Shown one piece after another: positions 32,601 to 38,663 of a stretch of DNA of 38,663 nt. The DNA lies in contig OMXL01000035.1 of assembly GCA_900314985.1 (NCBI GenBank), positions 1-38,663 of the forward strand, written 5' to 3'. The notes under the pieces are model-generated. The model saw nothing but the letters and a program-made list of their open reading frames with translations, made no database searches and had not been told where the DNA came from. How positions within the stretch are numbered: the stretch's first letter is position 1; each line of letters starts with the position of its first letter. The stretch comes from an uncultured Prevotellaceae bacterium. Lineage in GTDB: Bacteria; Bacteroidota; Bacteroidia; Bacteroidales; Bacteroidaceae. A program made the position numbers and the translations under genes.

Positions 32601-32776
32601 TCTCGGAACACCTCTGGCAAGATGCATTCCTTTACGCTGCTACGACCAGTAGCACCCACTTCGTCCTGTTTCTCTACGCTGGCATCGCACTCTATGCGCT
32701 TCCATCCGTATTCGGGCTGCGATAGTCTGTTACATATCGCCTGCTCTATATCGTCTTCGCTGATAAAGGATTTCAT
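29597..32776 (-). CDS. hsdR: Type I restriction enzyme R subunit
   Basis: The 1,059-residue protein has the PD-ExK nuclease signature in the N-terminal third (PD149-150, E164-L-K166), a Walker A motif TQGSGKS (305-311), DEAH (408-411) and TGTP (435-438) of the SF2 translocase. It cuts DNA far from unmethylated recognition sites after ATP-driven translocation, in complex with HsdM and HsdS. It is the third gene of the hsdM-hsdS-hsdR series, 16 nt after hsdS. The C-terminus (LLLNHFVDLNV) seems to stop slightly early, and its final codons lie in the 41-bp repeat. A small loss there may not matter, since all catalytic motifs are present. Confidence 0.93.
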   Translation of the reverse strand: MKSFISEDDIEQAICNRLSQPEYGWKRIECDASVEKQDEVGATGRSSVKECILPEVFREALVRINPQVDKSIIDDIVNDYRRDFSAQDIVDVNYRLYNQLRNGIKVDTRTAKGDDFEIVKLIDYDNPENNDFHCVNQMWIKGHYRYRRPDVLLFVNGLPVVFIELKNSTVKVEESYKKNLVSYRQDIPNIFALNQICVLSNGLQTKLGAWNAGYEFFFEWLRVDNEKEKLDREQIAEHGLSIQTLIDGLFRKERLIDYIENFIFFDNMRTKIIAKNHQYLGVNNLMKSVERREELNGKLGVFWHTQGSGKSYSMVMFVRKVRRKLHGNFTFLIVTDRDDLDTQIHKTFVRTEVIGEKEECQPKNSAQLRDYLMSNKPMLFTLIHKFQYDKTKKYPVLSERNDIFVLVDEAHRTQYKQLAENMHTGLPNANYIAFTGTPLLGSKRLTNQWFGDYVSEYNFAEAIADGSTVPLFYSRRVPEVGLTNDWLDTDVAEIVEDENLNERELELLENSSSRILEVIKRDGRLDKIAKDIAHHFPRRGFLGKGMVISVDKYTAVKMYDKVQHYWEEEKKELIMQRNKAKTIEEREKYSKILGYMDRVEMAVIISEEGDEVEKFQKQGLDITLHRKKMNEITTEGKDIEDRFKDKDDKLSLVFVCAMWLTGFDVPSLSTLYLDKPMKSHTLMQAIARANRVFPGKTCGIIVDYVNVFKYMQDALSDYASTDEEGNYPAKNIEQLITNIDNCILECEAFLLPLGISIDDIIAEANTLDKLDMLRKAYDRILEKDEWKNRFKVLSNLLMNLYDASKPEIFECGWHNDKFAPISYLNGLFCNQIDDEKLERAKARMSAKLDQSVTSTNKVCDDADYVIHQGKVIDLSKLNIEEIRKEISATPYKALEIDDLREFIEKALQQLINKNCTRIAFSQRYKNIIDRYNAGGSENEDYYEKLLQLIEELKAEQSRSTDLGLTEEELEIYDLLIQGRKLTKAEEQKVLLAAKNLYQKLMAEKEQVMVVDWYKDEQPRKRVMTLIQLSLDKDLPASYDRIAFNDKTNLLLNHFVDLNV

Positions 32777-32792
32777 AGACTATTTCTTTTTG

Positions 32793-33956
32793 TTATGCTT
32801 TTACTTCAAGTTTTCCAGACATTAAGCGTGGAAGGAGTAGGTCACGCTGGCGAGAGAGTATAACAGATTGTTTTTTTAACATATTAATCTGATTATATAA
32901 GGGTTCTACTTTATTTCTGAACGACACTAATAAATCATTTATAGGAATCACAATCTTTCTCTTATTCAACATAGGAACAGTTAACTGTTGTTGAGAAGTA
33001 CCATTACCCTCAAGGTCGTTGTACTTACTACTATGATAAAGATAATAAACGTTCAAATCATTTTTGGGGACAACTGCCAATAATCTGACAATAGGAACAA
33101 AAGGCATTCTTCTCATACAAACAAAGCCAACGGTTCCTCTTGCTGAAATAGTTATACAAGGTTTGTTTATTCTTGCTTTATTTGTATAGCCATATAATCC
33201 GTCATCTACAATTCCATTAGAATAGATAGGTACATTACATTCCTCTGTTGGAAATTGAGAAAAAAACTCTGGTTTATCTCCACCTGCAGAAATAGTAGAA
33301 ACCTTATCATATTTCTCAATTTTCCACCCCTTAGGCAATCCATTTTCAAACTCTGCCTTTTCATGACCAGGAAAGCGGAAACGGACAAACCACTCTTTAT
33401 AGAGATTCTCTGCCATTTGCTCCAACAGGCGAATTCTGCGATTATTATTATCAATTAGATTGTCGTAGGCAGAAAGGATAGAGGCAATGCGGCGCTGATA
33501 TATTAAATCAGTAAAGATGTTAATCTTAATTTTCTTCATAGAGCTACCTGATATTTCAGGAAATGTAGCTCCACTGCCAAATAACTTTATGTAGTTTAGA
33601 TTACTTTTTATATAATAGTATAAGTATAAAGGGGATACTAATTTTTCATTGCAAACAATGCTTTTAAATCCTTGATTAGTGCAAATTGGATTTGCTGCTA
33701 ATGCAATATAGCCAATAGGAGCTCTTGAGGAAAACAACACTGTGTTTTGAGGAAGTAGTTTTGTCCCAGACTTGTTTAGACCTTTTTGCGTGATGAAATT
33801 TTCACCATGTGAGATATAAACATTGTTATATCCAGTAAGATCTTTAGGAGAAACCCAAGGAATATCTCCGTTCCAATACTCTTCATGTTCTGTTGAAGGG
33901 GTTCCCCCACCGACAACTTCACCTATTTCTGAGATTTTATATACTTTTGTATCCAT
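32793..33956 (-). CDS. hsdS: Type I restriction specificity subunit
   Basis: The 387-residue protein has two target-recognition domains (about 1-150 and 205-345), each followed by a conserved helical spacer. The first spacer shows IASILSAYDNLIDNNNRRIR and LLEQMAENLYKEWFVRFRFP, typical of HsdS. The second ends in RQRDLLLPRLMSGKLEV. It sets the DNA sequence recognised by HsdM and HsdR. Its ATG abuts the hsdM stop codon. The gene is noticeably more AT-rich than its neighbours, especially around the recognition domains, as expected where these domains are exchanged. No second hsdS copy or invertase gene is in the window. Confidence 0.93.
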   Translation of the reverse strand: MDTKVYKISEIGEVVGGGTPSTEHEEYWNGDIPWVSPKDLTGYNNVYISHGENFITQKGLNKSGTKLLPQNTVLFSSRAPIGYIALAANPICTNQGFKSIVCNEKLVSPLYLYYYIKSNLNYIKLFGSGATFPEISGSSMKKIKINIFTDLIYQRRIASILSAYDNLIDNNNRRIRLLEQMAENLYKEWFVRFRFPGHEKAEFENGLPKGWKIEKYDKVSTISAGGDKPEFFSQFPTEECNVPIYSNGIVDDGLYGYTNKARINKPCITISARGTVGFVCMRRMPFVPIVRLLAVVPKNDLNVYYLYHSSKYNDLEGNGTSQQQLTVPMLNKRKIVIPINDLLVSFRNKVEPLYNQINMLKKQSVILSRQRDLLLPRLMSGKLEVKA

Positions 33957-35639
33957 TTATTCCTCCCCAAACAGTTCTTTCATGTTCTTATCAATCTCTG
34001 CCTGAAGAGCAAGAGCCTCGTCGTTGAGCTGAGAGAACTCTGCATGCAGCCCTTTCATGGTATCACGGAACTCAGATTCGGTCATGCCGTCGTCCTCGAT
34101 AACTACACCCACATAGCGACCGGCATTCAGCGAATAGTCTTGGTCACGAACGCCATCCTCACCATCGAGCTTGGCAACCTTACAAAGACCTATCACATCC
34201 TGATACTTTCCCTCTGGCCAACGTTCTAAGAGCCAGTCAACCTGTTCTTGCTGACCAGCAGCCTTGTATTCTTCTACCAGTGCCCAGAAACTATCAGAGT
34301 CGCCCTCATACAAGCGACTGATAATACCTAGGTTCTTAATCTGCTCGTCAGAGAACTTGCGATGAGCACGGTCTACCTGTGTAAAGATATTGCGGGCATC
34401 AATAAACAGGATTTCGTCTTTCTTTGTGCGCTGCTTGTTGAAGAACCATAGCGTGGCGGGTAGGGTAACGGTAGAGAACATATTTGAGGGCAGCGTCACC
34501 ATCTGACTGATGATGCCATCCTCAATCATTTTCTTACGAATTTCCAATTCAGAACCACCTGCATCGCTGGCAGAGTTAGCCATAACGAGGGCAGCCTTAC
34601 CATTATCATTCAGTGCTGTAGCGAAATAGCCTATCCAAAGATAGTTGGCATTAGGCACAGTCTCCTTCTTGTCGCTCTGCTTCTTGGCTGACTTGGTTTT
34701 GTTACGAGGTACACCATAGGTATTGAAACGTGCATCATCGATGACTCTTTCAAGCACCACTTCATCTACATTGAACGGCGGGTTTGCCATTACATAGTCG
34801 AACGCACCGAAAGCATTGTAAGGGTCGCTATAGAATGAGTTGGCTTCCGTAATCTCACCACGCACATTATTCAGCAGCAGATTCATCTTAGCTAACTTCA
34901 CCGTATCAGGCTCTTTCTCTACACCATAGCAGCGGAAGTGCATCATGTCGTCGCTGGTGGCATTATGACGGTGCATATAGCGGGCTGCCTGAACGAACAT
35001 ACCGCCCGATCCACACGCAGGGTCGAGGAACTTCTTATCGCCAGTCTTTGGCTGTAATACCTCCACCATATACTGCACAACGCTGGCAGGCGTATAGAAG
35101 GCGCCACCACCTTGACCTTCTGCTAAGGCGAAGTTGCCAAGGAAGTATTCATATATCTGACCAAACAGGTCGATGCTGATGTCTTCGGGAATATCCTTAA
35201 ACACACGGACAATACGGCTCAGCAGTTCCGGCTCTTCTTCGGGTACCAACTGGCCATACACCTCTTTGGGCAACACGCCTTGCATCTTGGGGTTCTCCTG
35301 CTCGATAGCTTCCATGGCTTTCTTCACGAGCACAGCCTTTTCAGCATTATCTGGTGCATTATTGATGGTGTCGAAGTAGGCACACTCAGGCAGGAAGAAG
35401 CCACACTTCTCGATGGCTACATCCTTGTAGTCCTTCTCCATACGTGTACCTTTATACTGTTGGTACTCGGCTTCTATCTCCTTCTTGTGCTGCTTGAAGA
35501 GAATATCGGCATAGCGCAGGAAGATGAGCCCGAGGATGGGCTGACCGTATTTGTTGGCTGCCAAGTGAGCACCAGCACGTAGCATGTCGGCAGAGTGCCA
35601 AAGATTATCTTTTAGTGTTTTAAGTTCAATGTCTGTCAT
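33957..35639 (-). CDS. hsdM: Type I restriction-modification methyltransferase subunit
   Basis: The 560-residue N6-adenine methyltransferase has an N-terminal HsdM helical domain (MTDIELKTLKDNLWHSADML), SAM-binding motif I at 206-212 (DPACGSG) and catalytic NPPF at 286-289. The start at 35639 is chosen because it matches the family N-terminus. The same frame is open for a further 183 nt upstream, but those codons lie in the structured leader and resemble no protein. It is the first gene of the series, with its promoter box at 35962-35969, giving a leader of over 300 nt. Confidence 0.94.
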   Translation of the reverse strand: MTDIELKTLKDNLWHSADMLRAGAHLAANKYGQPILGLIFLRYADILFKQHKKEIEAEYQQYKGTRMEKDYKDVAIEKCGFFLPECAYFDTINNAPDNAEKAVLVKKAMEAIEQENPKMQGVLPKEVYGQLVPEEEPELLSRIVRVFKDIPEDISIDLFGQIYEYFLGNFALAEGQGGGAFYTPASVVQYMVEVLQPKTGDKKFLDPACGSGGMFVQAARYMHRHNATSDDMMHFRCYGVEKEPDTVKLAKMNLLLNNVRGEITEANSFYSDPYNAFGAFDYVMANPPFNVDEVVLERVIDDARFNTYGVPRNKTKSAKKQSDKKETVPNANYLWIGYFATALNDNGKAALVMANSASDAGGSELEIRKKMIEDGIISQMVTLPSNMFSTVTLPATLWFFNKQRTKKDEILFIDARNIFTQVDRAHRKFSDEQIKNLGIISRLYEGDSDSFWALVEEYKAAGQQEQVDWLLERWPEGKYQDVIGLCKVAKLDGEDGVRDQDYSLNAGRYVGVVIEDDGMTESEFRDTMKGLHAEFSQLNDEALALQAEIDKNMKELFGEE

Positions 35640-35957
35640 ACTGTTTTGGTTTAATGATGGGGGCATCATCAAACAAAGCAACTCCAGTTGATTCAGATAA
35701 CACGGTTTCCGCCAAGCACCAGACACAATACGAGAAGTGGACACTTTAACCACATCCCGTTCGGAGGTACTTGGCGGAAACCTAAGAAAGTAGATGCAGC
35801 AGTGCCCACATAACGTGAGCATCCGCTATTATTCTACTTTCTTGTTCTTTCCACCGCCAAGTTTCCCGAACGTTATTGAATAAACAGCAAACGCTTATTT
35901 TTGTTTTACCCTCAAAAGTCTCACAGGGCGCTTCACTAAGCGTTTTTCCCATGATTA
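35640..35957 (-). promoter_or_regulatory. Long structured leader of hsdM with competing helices
   Basis: The minus-strand transcript from about 35957 has a nested rod. CGTTCGG (35866-35872) pairs with CCGAACG (35758-35764), CTTGGCGG (35854-35861) with CCGCCAAG (35770-35777), and AAGAAAGTAGA-type arms 35784-35794 and 35833-35843 pair inside. The strand at 35770-35782 can instead pair with 35704-35716 over 13 bp (GGTTTCCGCCAAG). The two states exclude each other, as in attenuators and riboswitches. No U-tract follows the alternative hairpin. A 56-codon frame (35782-35952) starts almost at the transcription start and is probably not translated. Ligand or function unknown. Confidence 0.6.
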
Positions 35958-35961
35958 GTTG

Positions 35962-35969
35962 CAAAGGTA
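35962..35969 (-). promoter_or_regulatory. -7 promoter box (TACCTTTG) of the hsdMSR operon
   Basis: TACCTTTG on the minus strand; no other box is seen between it and the hsdM start. It is divergent from the box at 36034-36041. Confidence 0.6.
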
Positions 35970-36033
35970 CGACAAAAATAGAAATAATCCAAATATTTTG
36001 TTGGCGATTATTTGACAATTGGATTTTATTGGT

Positions 36034-36041
36034 TATCTTTG
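36034..36041 (+). promoter_or_regulatory. -7 promoter box (TATCTTTG) facing right
   Basis: TATCTTTG on the plus strand with TTTG at 36011-36014, a spacing of 19 nt, close to the Bacteroidetes optimum. It leads into the structured region 36047-36170. Confidence 0.65.
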
Positions 36042-36046
36042 CATCA

Positions 36047-36170
36047 CAAAATACGACAAATTAGTGTGCCAGCGGGTACATATTGATATAAGCTGCAGCA
36101 ACAGCAAAGAAAAAACTTGGCATTGAAAAAACGATCCAGGAATGTTCTTTGCTGTTGCTGTCTTTTGTTG
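36047..36170 (+). ncRNA. Candidate structured RNA with a 16-bp perfect stem
   Basis: CAGCAACAGCAAAGAA (36096-36111) pairs exactly with 36145-36160, with outer pairing of GGGTACATA (36074-36082) to TATGTCCC (36171-36178). The region follows a good promoter and has no plausible coding frame. A clear terminator is missing, so it may be the leader of the broken gene at 36316 and not a separate RNA. Confidence 0.45.
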
Positions 36171-36315
36171 TATGTCCCTAACCTAAGGGTACTAAATATT
36201 AATATTAACTTAGCGGCCGTTAAGGAGCGGCCATCAGGAGGAAAGTGAGCGAAGGGAGTCTCGCGAGCGCAAAGGATCCAATTCTGGAACTTCTTTCTCA
36301 CTGAACTCTAAACAA

Positions 36316-36710
36316 ATGAACAAAGAAAACAAGAAAGTAGAGGTCAGCGAACTGCTGGCTGAAATCGTGAGAAACAGTAATGGTACCGTCGCACTGTACA
36401 TCTTTGAGGCTGGTAGCCAGCATGTAGAGACCATTCATACACAGAATGTAGGAGCCTACGGCCAACGGCCTACCCCCAGCCCCTCCCAAAAGGGAGGGGA
36501 GCAAAGCCTGCTGCCCGAGGTGCTGGCTACCGATGAAGCCATGACGCTAATGCCATAGCAGAGAAGTTAGGCATCCGCCAGAAGTGGAAAACCTTCGAGA
36601 CGCTGTGGAATCGGAAGAACATGCGTAGTGACTACAACTTGGCACTCAGGCAACAACAGTCACTAGACTTTCTGACTGAATTGAAAGCCTTGTTTGCAAC
36701 AGGAGAGTGA
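36316..36710 (+). pseudogene. Frameshifted hypothetical gene with repeat insertion
   Basis: The first frame reads MNKENKKVEVSELLAEIVRN and on to about 36540, then stops at 36558. The next frame continues sensibly from about 36540 (NAIAEKLGIRQKWKTFETLW, then DFLTELKALFATGE) to a stop at 36710, so one base appears to have been lost. A palindromic repeat (36454-36502) is inserted in frame before the shift. The original product would be about 130 residues, soluble, of unknown function. It lies beyond the hsd leader. Confidence 0.65.
36454..36502. repeat. GC-rich palindromic repeat inside the broken gene
   Basis: The block contains CCCCTCCC-AAAA-GGGAGGGG and encodes a TPSPSQKGGE peptide. It is of the same kind as the element in the primase gene (895-983). 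Confidence 0.7.
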
Positions 36711-36723
36711 ACAATCAAGACAC

Positions 36724-36751
36724 AAAAAAGGACTGTCTCGAAAGGCAGTCC
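36724..36751 (-). terminator. Intrinsic terminator (minus strand)
   Basis: GGACTG/CAGTCC stem with a 10-nt loop and, on the minus strand, a run of six T directly after it. Confidence 0.7.
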
Positions 36752-36852
36752 TCATCAGTTCCTTTTATAGTGCAGTATCAAAGTCGAAACAATCAAGTGC
36801 ACTTTTAAAAACAGACCCGACAGCTTGAAAATCAGAGGCTGCCGGGAATCAA
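36724..36852 (-). ncRNA. Candidate ~130-nt small RNA
   Basis: A TATCTTTG box at 36858-36865 (minus) with TTTG 20 nt upstream starts a short transcript. It first forms CCCGGCAGC (36838-36846 strand) with GCTGTCGGG (36816-36824), followed by TCTGTTTTT. It ends at a strong terminator, GGACTG (36730-36735) with CAGTCC (36746-36751), followed by six T. The region lies downstream of the Abi-like gene in the same direction, so the hairpins may also be terminators of that gene. Confidence 0.45.
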
Positions 36853-36916
36853 CGTTGCAAAGATATGGATTATTCTTGAAACTTCCAAATCTTTTGGCAA
36901 TTATTTGCGAAAAATG

Positions 36917-37609
36917 TTATATACACATCACTTTTCCACTTACTTGGGCTACATGATCTAAACCGTAGACTAAAGAAGGGCCGTCAACATTCATCCAACT
37001 GAAGAGCCGCATCATGCGTGCATATTGGTTGAGTACATAGGTCGTGTCTATTACCGGGTTTGGACGGGCAAAGCAGATAGGTTCATGATGGGCTATTCTG
37101 TTGCGTAACTTGTTGATATAGTCCAATTCCTGGAAGATATATGTGTTGTCGTATCTGTGCTGGCGCGTTGACCTGGGCTTATTGGGAAATATACGAAGAA
37201 GCCTCTGACCCATTAGTGCGTAAGTAGCATTGGAGAACATATACTTCCAGACACCGAATTCCATCTCTGACAGCAACTTTGAATGCGAGTAATTCCCTTC
37301 ACGCATCAAGCCATTATAGGCTTTTTCTATAATCTTCCGTGTATTCTCCACACGACGATCGTAATATAGCGCACCGTTGGGGAGTATGGCATCTCGCAGC
37401 CAATTGTTTCCAAGATGAGCTACCATCTGCTCGTCTATACGATTACGTAGCACCACCTCGAAACAGCTTATCAGTGTAAACATCTCCTGCGACAATTTCA
37501 GGTTATAGCGATATAGTGTCATTGCTCTGCGGGTATCGCCTCCACAAGCCTGTAGATATTTCTGCATTCTCTTTGCAGAGAAGAGTTCTTCAAAATCTTC
37601 GTATTTCAT
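36917..37609 (-). CDS. Abi_2 (AbiD/AbiF-like) HEPN abortive-infection protein
   Basis: The 230-residue protein matches Abi_2-type abortive-infection proteins. It has an N-terminal helical region with SCFEVVLRNRID (48-59), a middle segment GVWKYMFSNATYALMG, and the HEPN signature RNRIAHHEP at 169-177 (R169 to H174). HEPN proteins of this type are thought to act as RNases that stop phage production by stopping the cell. A TATCTTTG promoter box is at 37649-37656 (minus). It is a single-gene unit, next to the type I restriction locus, which makes this stretch a small defence island. No antitoxin-like partner is encoded beside it. Confidence 0.83.
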   Translation of the reverse strand: MKYEDFEELFSAKRMQKYLQACGGDTRRAMTLYRYNLKLSQEMFTLISCFEVVLRNRIDEQMVAHLGNNWLRDAILPNGALYYDRRVENTRKIIEKAYNGLMREGNYSHSKLLSEMEFGVWKYMFSNATYALMGQRLLRIFPNKPRSTRQHRYDNTYIFQELDYINKLRNRIAHHEPICFARPNPVIDTTYVLNQYARMMRLFSWMNVDGPSLVYGLDHVAQVSGKVMCI

Positions 37610-37648
37610 TTTTTCAGTTAGTTCTCCATGTCGTTTCTATTTATCTTG

Positions 37649-37656
37649 CAAAGATA
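37649..37656 (-). promoter_or_regulatory. -7 promoter box (TATCTTTG) of the Abi-like gene
   Basis: TATCTTTG on the minus strand about 40 nt before the ATG at 37609. Confidence 0.6.
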
Positions 37657-37765
37657 CAAAGATTCTTTGTAATAGCCAAATAATTGCGTATTATTTAAAG
37701 GCCTTTACCCAACCGTAGTACCTAGCGTAGTGGATGCGTAGGTAGTAAGAGTCAAAGAATATGAG

Positions 37766-37773
37766 TACCTTTG
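37766..37773 (+). promoter_or_regulatory. -7 promoter box (TACCTTTG) of the KilA-C gene
   Basis: TACCTTTG on the plus strand, about 19 and 49 nt before the two candidate ATGs (37792 and 37822). TACCTA and TAGGTA repeats lie just upstream (about 37717-37745). Confidence 0.6.
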
Positions 37774-37821
37774 CACTGGTTAACCAACACAATGTATAAC
37801 AATAACCAAAACGGAAAGCTT

Positions 37822-38160
37822 ATGACAAAAGAAGAACAAATGTACAGAGAGGAGCGGCAGTTGAGGGCAATGATTGATTGCAACCTGCTGACGACGGATT
37901 GTGTGACGACGGCAACGGTGGCCAAGCGACTGGGGATGACACCGAAGCAGCTGTATGGGCGGCTGAAGGAGAGAGGGGTGCTGTATAAGAGTGACGGCAT
38001 GTGGATGCTCATGCCGAAGTACACGGGTCTCGGTCTGCTGCGCTACCGCTACACCTTATACGATACGCTGCTGGGTGAAAAGAAGCTCCGCGTATATCCT
38101 GTGTGGACGAAGGGTGGTGTGGAGTTCGTGAAGAAAGAAATTGAAGAGAATAATCATTAA
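37822..38160 (+). CDS. KilA-C domain (phage antirepressor-like) protein
   Basis: The 112-residue product matches the C-terminal KilA-C domain of phage antirepressors: TVAKRLGMTPKQLYGRLKER (winged-helix start, about 33-52), GVLYKSDGMWMLMPKY, and a C-terminal RVYPVWTKGGVEFV. There is no N-terminal antirepressor domain. The start at 37822 (MTKEEQMYREE) is chosen; an ATG at 37792 in the same frame would add ten residues. It lies upstream of the VapE-like gene, both on the plus strand, a phage-derived pairing. It probably binds DNA and may control the VapE-like gene. Confidence 0.8.
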   Translation: MTKEEQMYREERQLRAMIDCNLLTTDCVTTATVAKRLGMTPKQLYGRLKERGVLYKSDGMWMLMPKYTGLGLLRYRYTLYDTLLGEKKLRVYPVWTKGGVEFVKKEIEENNH

Positions 38161-38301
38161 ATTTAAGAAAGAAATTATGAGTATGTTTTACTGATTTTTG
38201 AGGTGGCATGTCTGTGCGCAGCAAAATTTCTGAATAATTCTTTGACCAAGGTCAAAGTGTGGCCTTGCGAATTATGATAATTTCTTTCCAAATAAAAAAA
38301 G
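38161..38301. promoter_or_regulatory. Gap with an 8-bp palindrome before the VapE-like gene
   Basis: CTTTGACC (38240-38247) and GGTCAAAG (38250-38257) form a perfect palindrome with a 2-nt centre, flanked by AATTC and GAATT. It looks like an operator, possibly for the KilA-C protein. No gene is seen in the gap. Confidence 0.45.
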
Positions 38302-38663
38302 ATGAAAAAGAAGAAAAAAGAGGGTGGTGGGGAGGCACCGAGGGCAGATAGGAAGCCGAATTGGCAGGAGGTGTATGCCACGGTGGAGGACATCAGGCAG
38401 TTCCTGGACGAGCGGGTGCTGCTGCGGTACAATGTGGTGACGCGTCGAGTGGAGGTGCACTGGCTGACGGACTTTGGCGACGCACCGCCAGGGCTGGACG
38501 ACTGGGAACCGCTGACCGACAGGCTGGTGAACTCGCTATGGGTGGAGATGTCGGAGCAGAAACAGGTGCGGGTGCAGGACATCTTCCGCGTCATCGAGTC
38601 GGACTATGTGGCGGAGTACAACCCCTTCGCCTTCTACTTGGAGCGACTGCCTCCATGGAACGG
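38302..38663 (+). CDS. VapE-family (virulence-associated E) protein, N-terminal part (runs off window)
   Basis: From the ATG at 38302, 120 codons are visible. They read a lysine-rich start (MKKKKKEGGG), then LLRYNVVTRRVEVHW (about 44-58) and EYNPFAFYLERLPPWNG near the edge. This is the N-terminal domain of Bacteroidetes VapE-like proteins, SF3-like helicases or primase-helicases of phage and plasmid origin. The P-loop would lie beyond the window. It follows the KilA-C gene on the same strand. Confidence 0.75.
   Translation, partial: MKKKKKEGGGEAPRADRKPNWQEVYATVEDIRQFLDERVLLRYNVVTRRVEVHWLTDFGDAPPGLDDWEPLTDRLVNSLWVEMSEQKQVRVQDIFRVIESDYVAEYNPFAFYLERLPPWN

Noticed and set aside
32793-33956. Phase-variable hsdS shufflon
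   Set aside because: There is only one hsdS gene, no silent cassettes, and no recombinase gene or inverted repeats flanking the recognition domains in the window.
35782-35952. 56-codon frame in the hsdM leader (MGKTLSEAPCE...)
   Set aside because: It would begin within a few bases of the predicted transcription start without a ribosome-binding region and coincides with the stem arms of the leader. A small leader peptide is not fully excluded.
36044-36301. 85-codon minus-strand frame over the 16-bp stem region
   Set aside because: Its product is a low-complexity run (QQQQ, CCCC) produced by the inverted repeat.

Overview
The window comes from a member of the Bacteroidales, most likely Prevotella or a close relative. 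The evidence is the many TAnnTTTG (-7) promoter boxes, commonly TATCTTTG or TACCTTTG with a TTG/TTTG some 20 nt upstream; the methylmalonyl-CoA mutase plus Na+-pumping decarboxylase module; the HU-related, smalltalk, VapE and KilA-C genes; and the short tandem and palindromic repeats common in this group. No rRNA, tRNA, CRISPR array or intact transposase was seen.

Left accessory part (1-10060). A partial HU-like gene, a CHC2-zinc-finger primase and a DUF3987-type P-loop protein form a phage/plasmid-like replication module, followed by two unrecognised genes. Next is a compact 2.7-kb cassette (4363-7085) bounded by an exact 23-bp direct repeat. It holds a strongly structured ~255-nt RNA candidate with its own promoter and terminator, an EcoRI-type adenine methyltransferase, and a DUF262-HNH protein. 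A ParE-type toxin/antitoxin pair and a smalltalk / small membrane protein / M15A peptidase cassette follow, then a secreted CarboxypepD-reg-like protein and a fragment of a second M15A copy.

Core part (10061-29240). A GH43 glycosidase is preceded by a LuxR-type regulator with a degenerate N-terminus. Upstream is a run of STAS protein, lipoprotein, ABCG-like ABC transporter and RsbW-like ATPase, which looks like a partner-switch signalling locus built around a transporter. Two tandem deoxynucleoside kinases follow, separated by a palindrome-ended element. The central-metabolism block is a YidE/AspT-like transporter, OadG with a lamin-tail domain, a biotin carrier protein and OadB on the minus strand. 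It is divergent from mutA-mutB and a CarboxypepD-reg-like gene on the plus strand. Together these fit the succinate/propionate pathway, but the carboxyltransferase alpha subunit is not in the window.

Right accessory part (29240-38663). A type I restriction-modification system (hsdM-hsdS-hsdR, minus strand) has a scrambled left junction with a 41-bp direct repeat that runs into the end of hsdR. Its right side has a long hsdM leader with mutually exclusive helices and a divergent structured transcript candidate. Then come a frameshifted gene, an Abi_2/HEPN abortive-infection-like gene with a possible small RNA beside it, a KilA-C antirepressor-like gene and the start of a VapE-like gene that runs off the end.

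The main candidate for an undescribed system is the ncRNA / methyltransferase / DUF262-HNH cassette. A second theme is that both restriction modules sit behind long, highly structured untranslated RNA.
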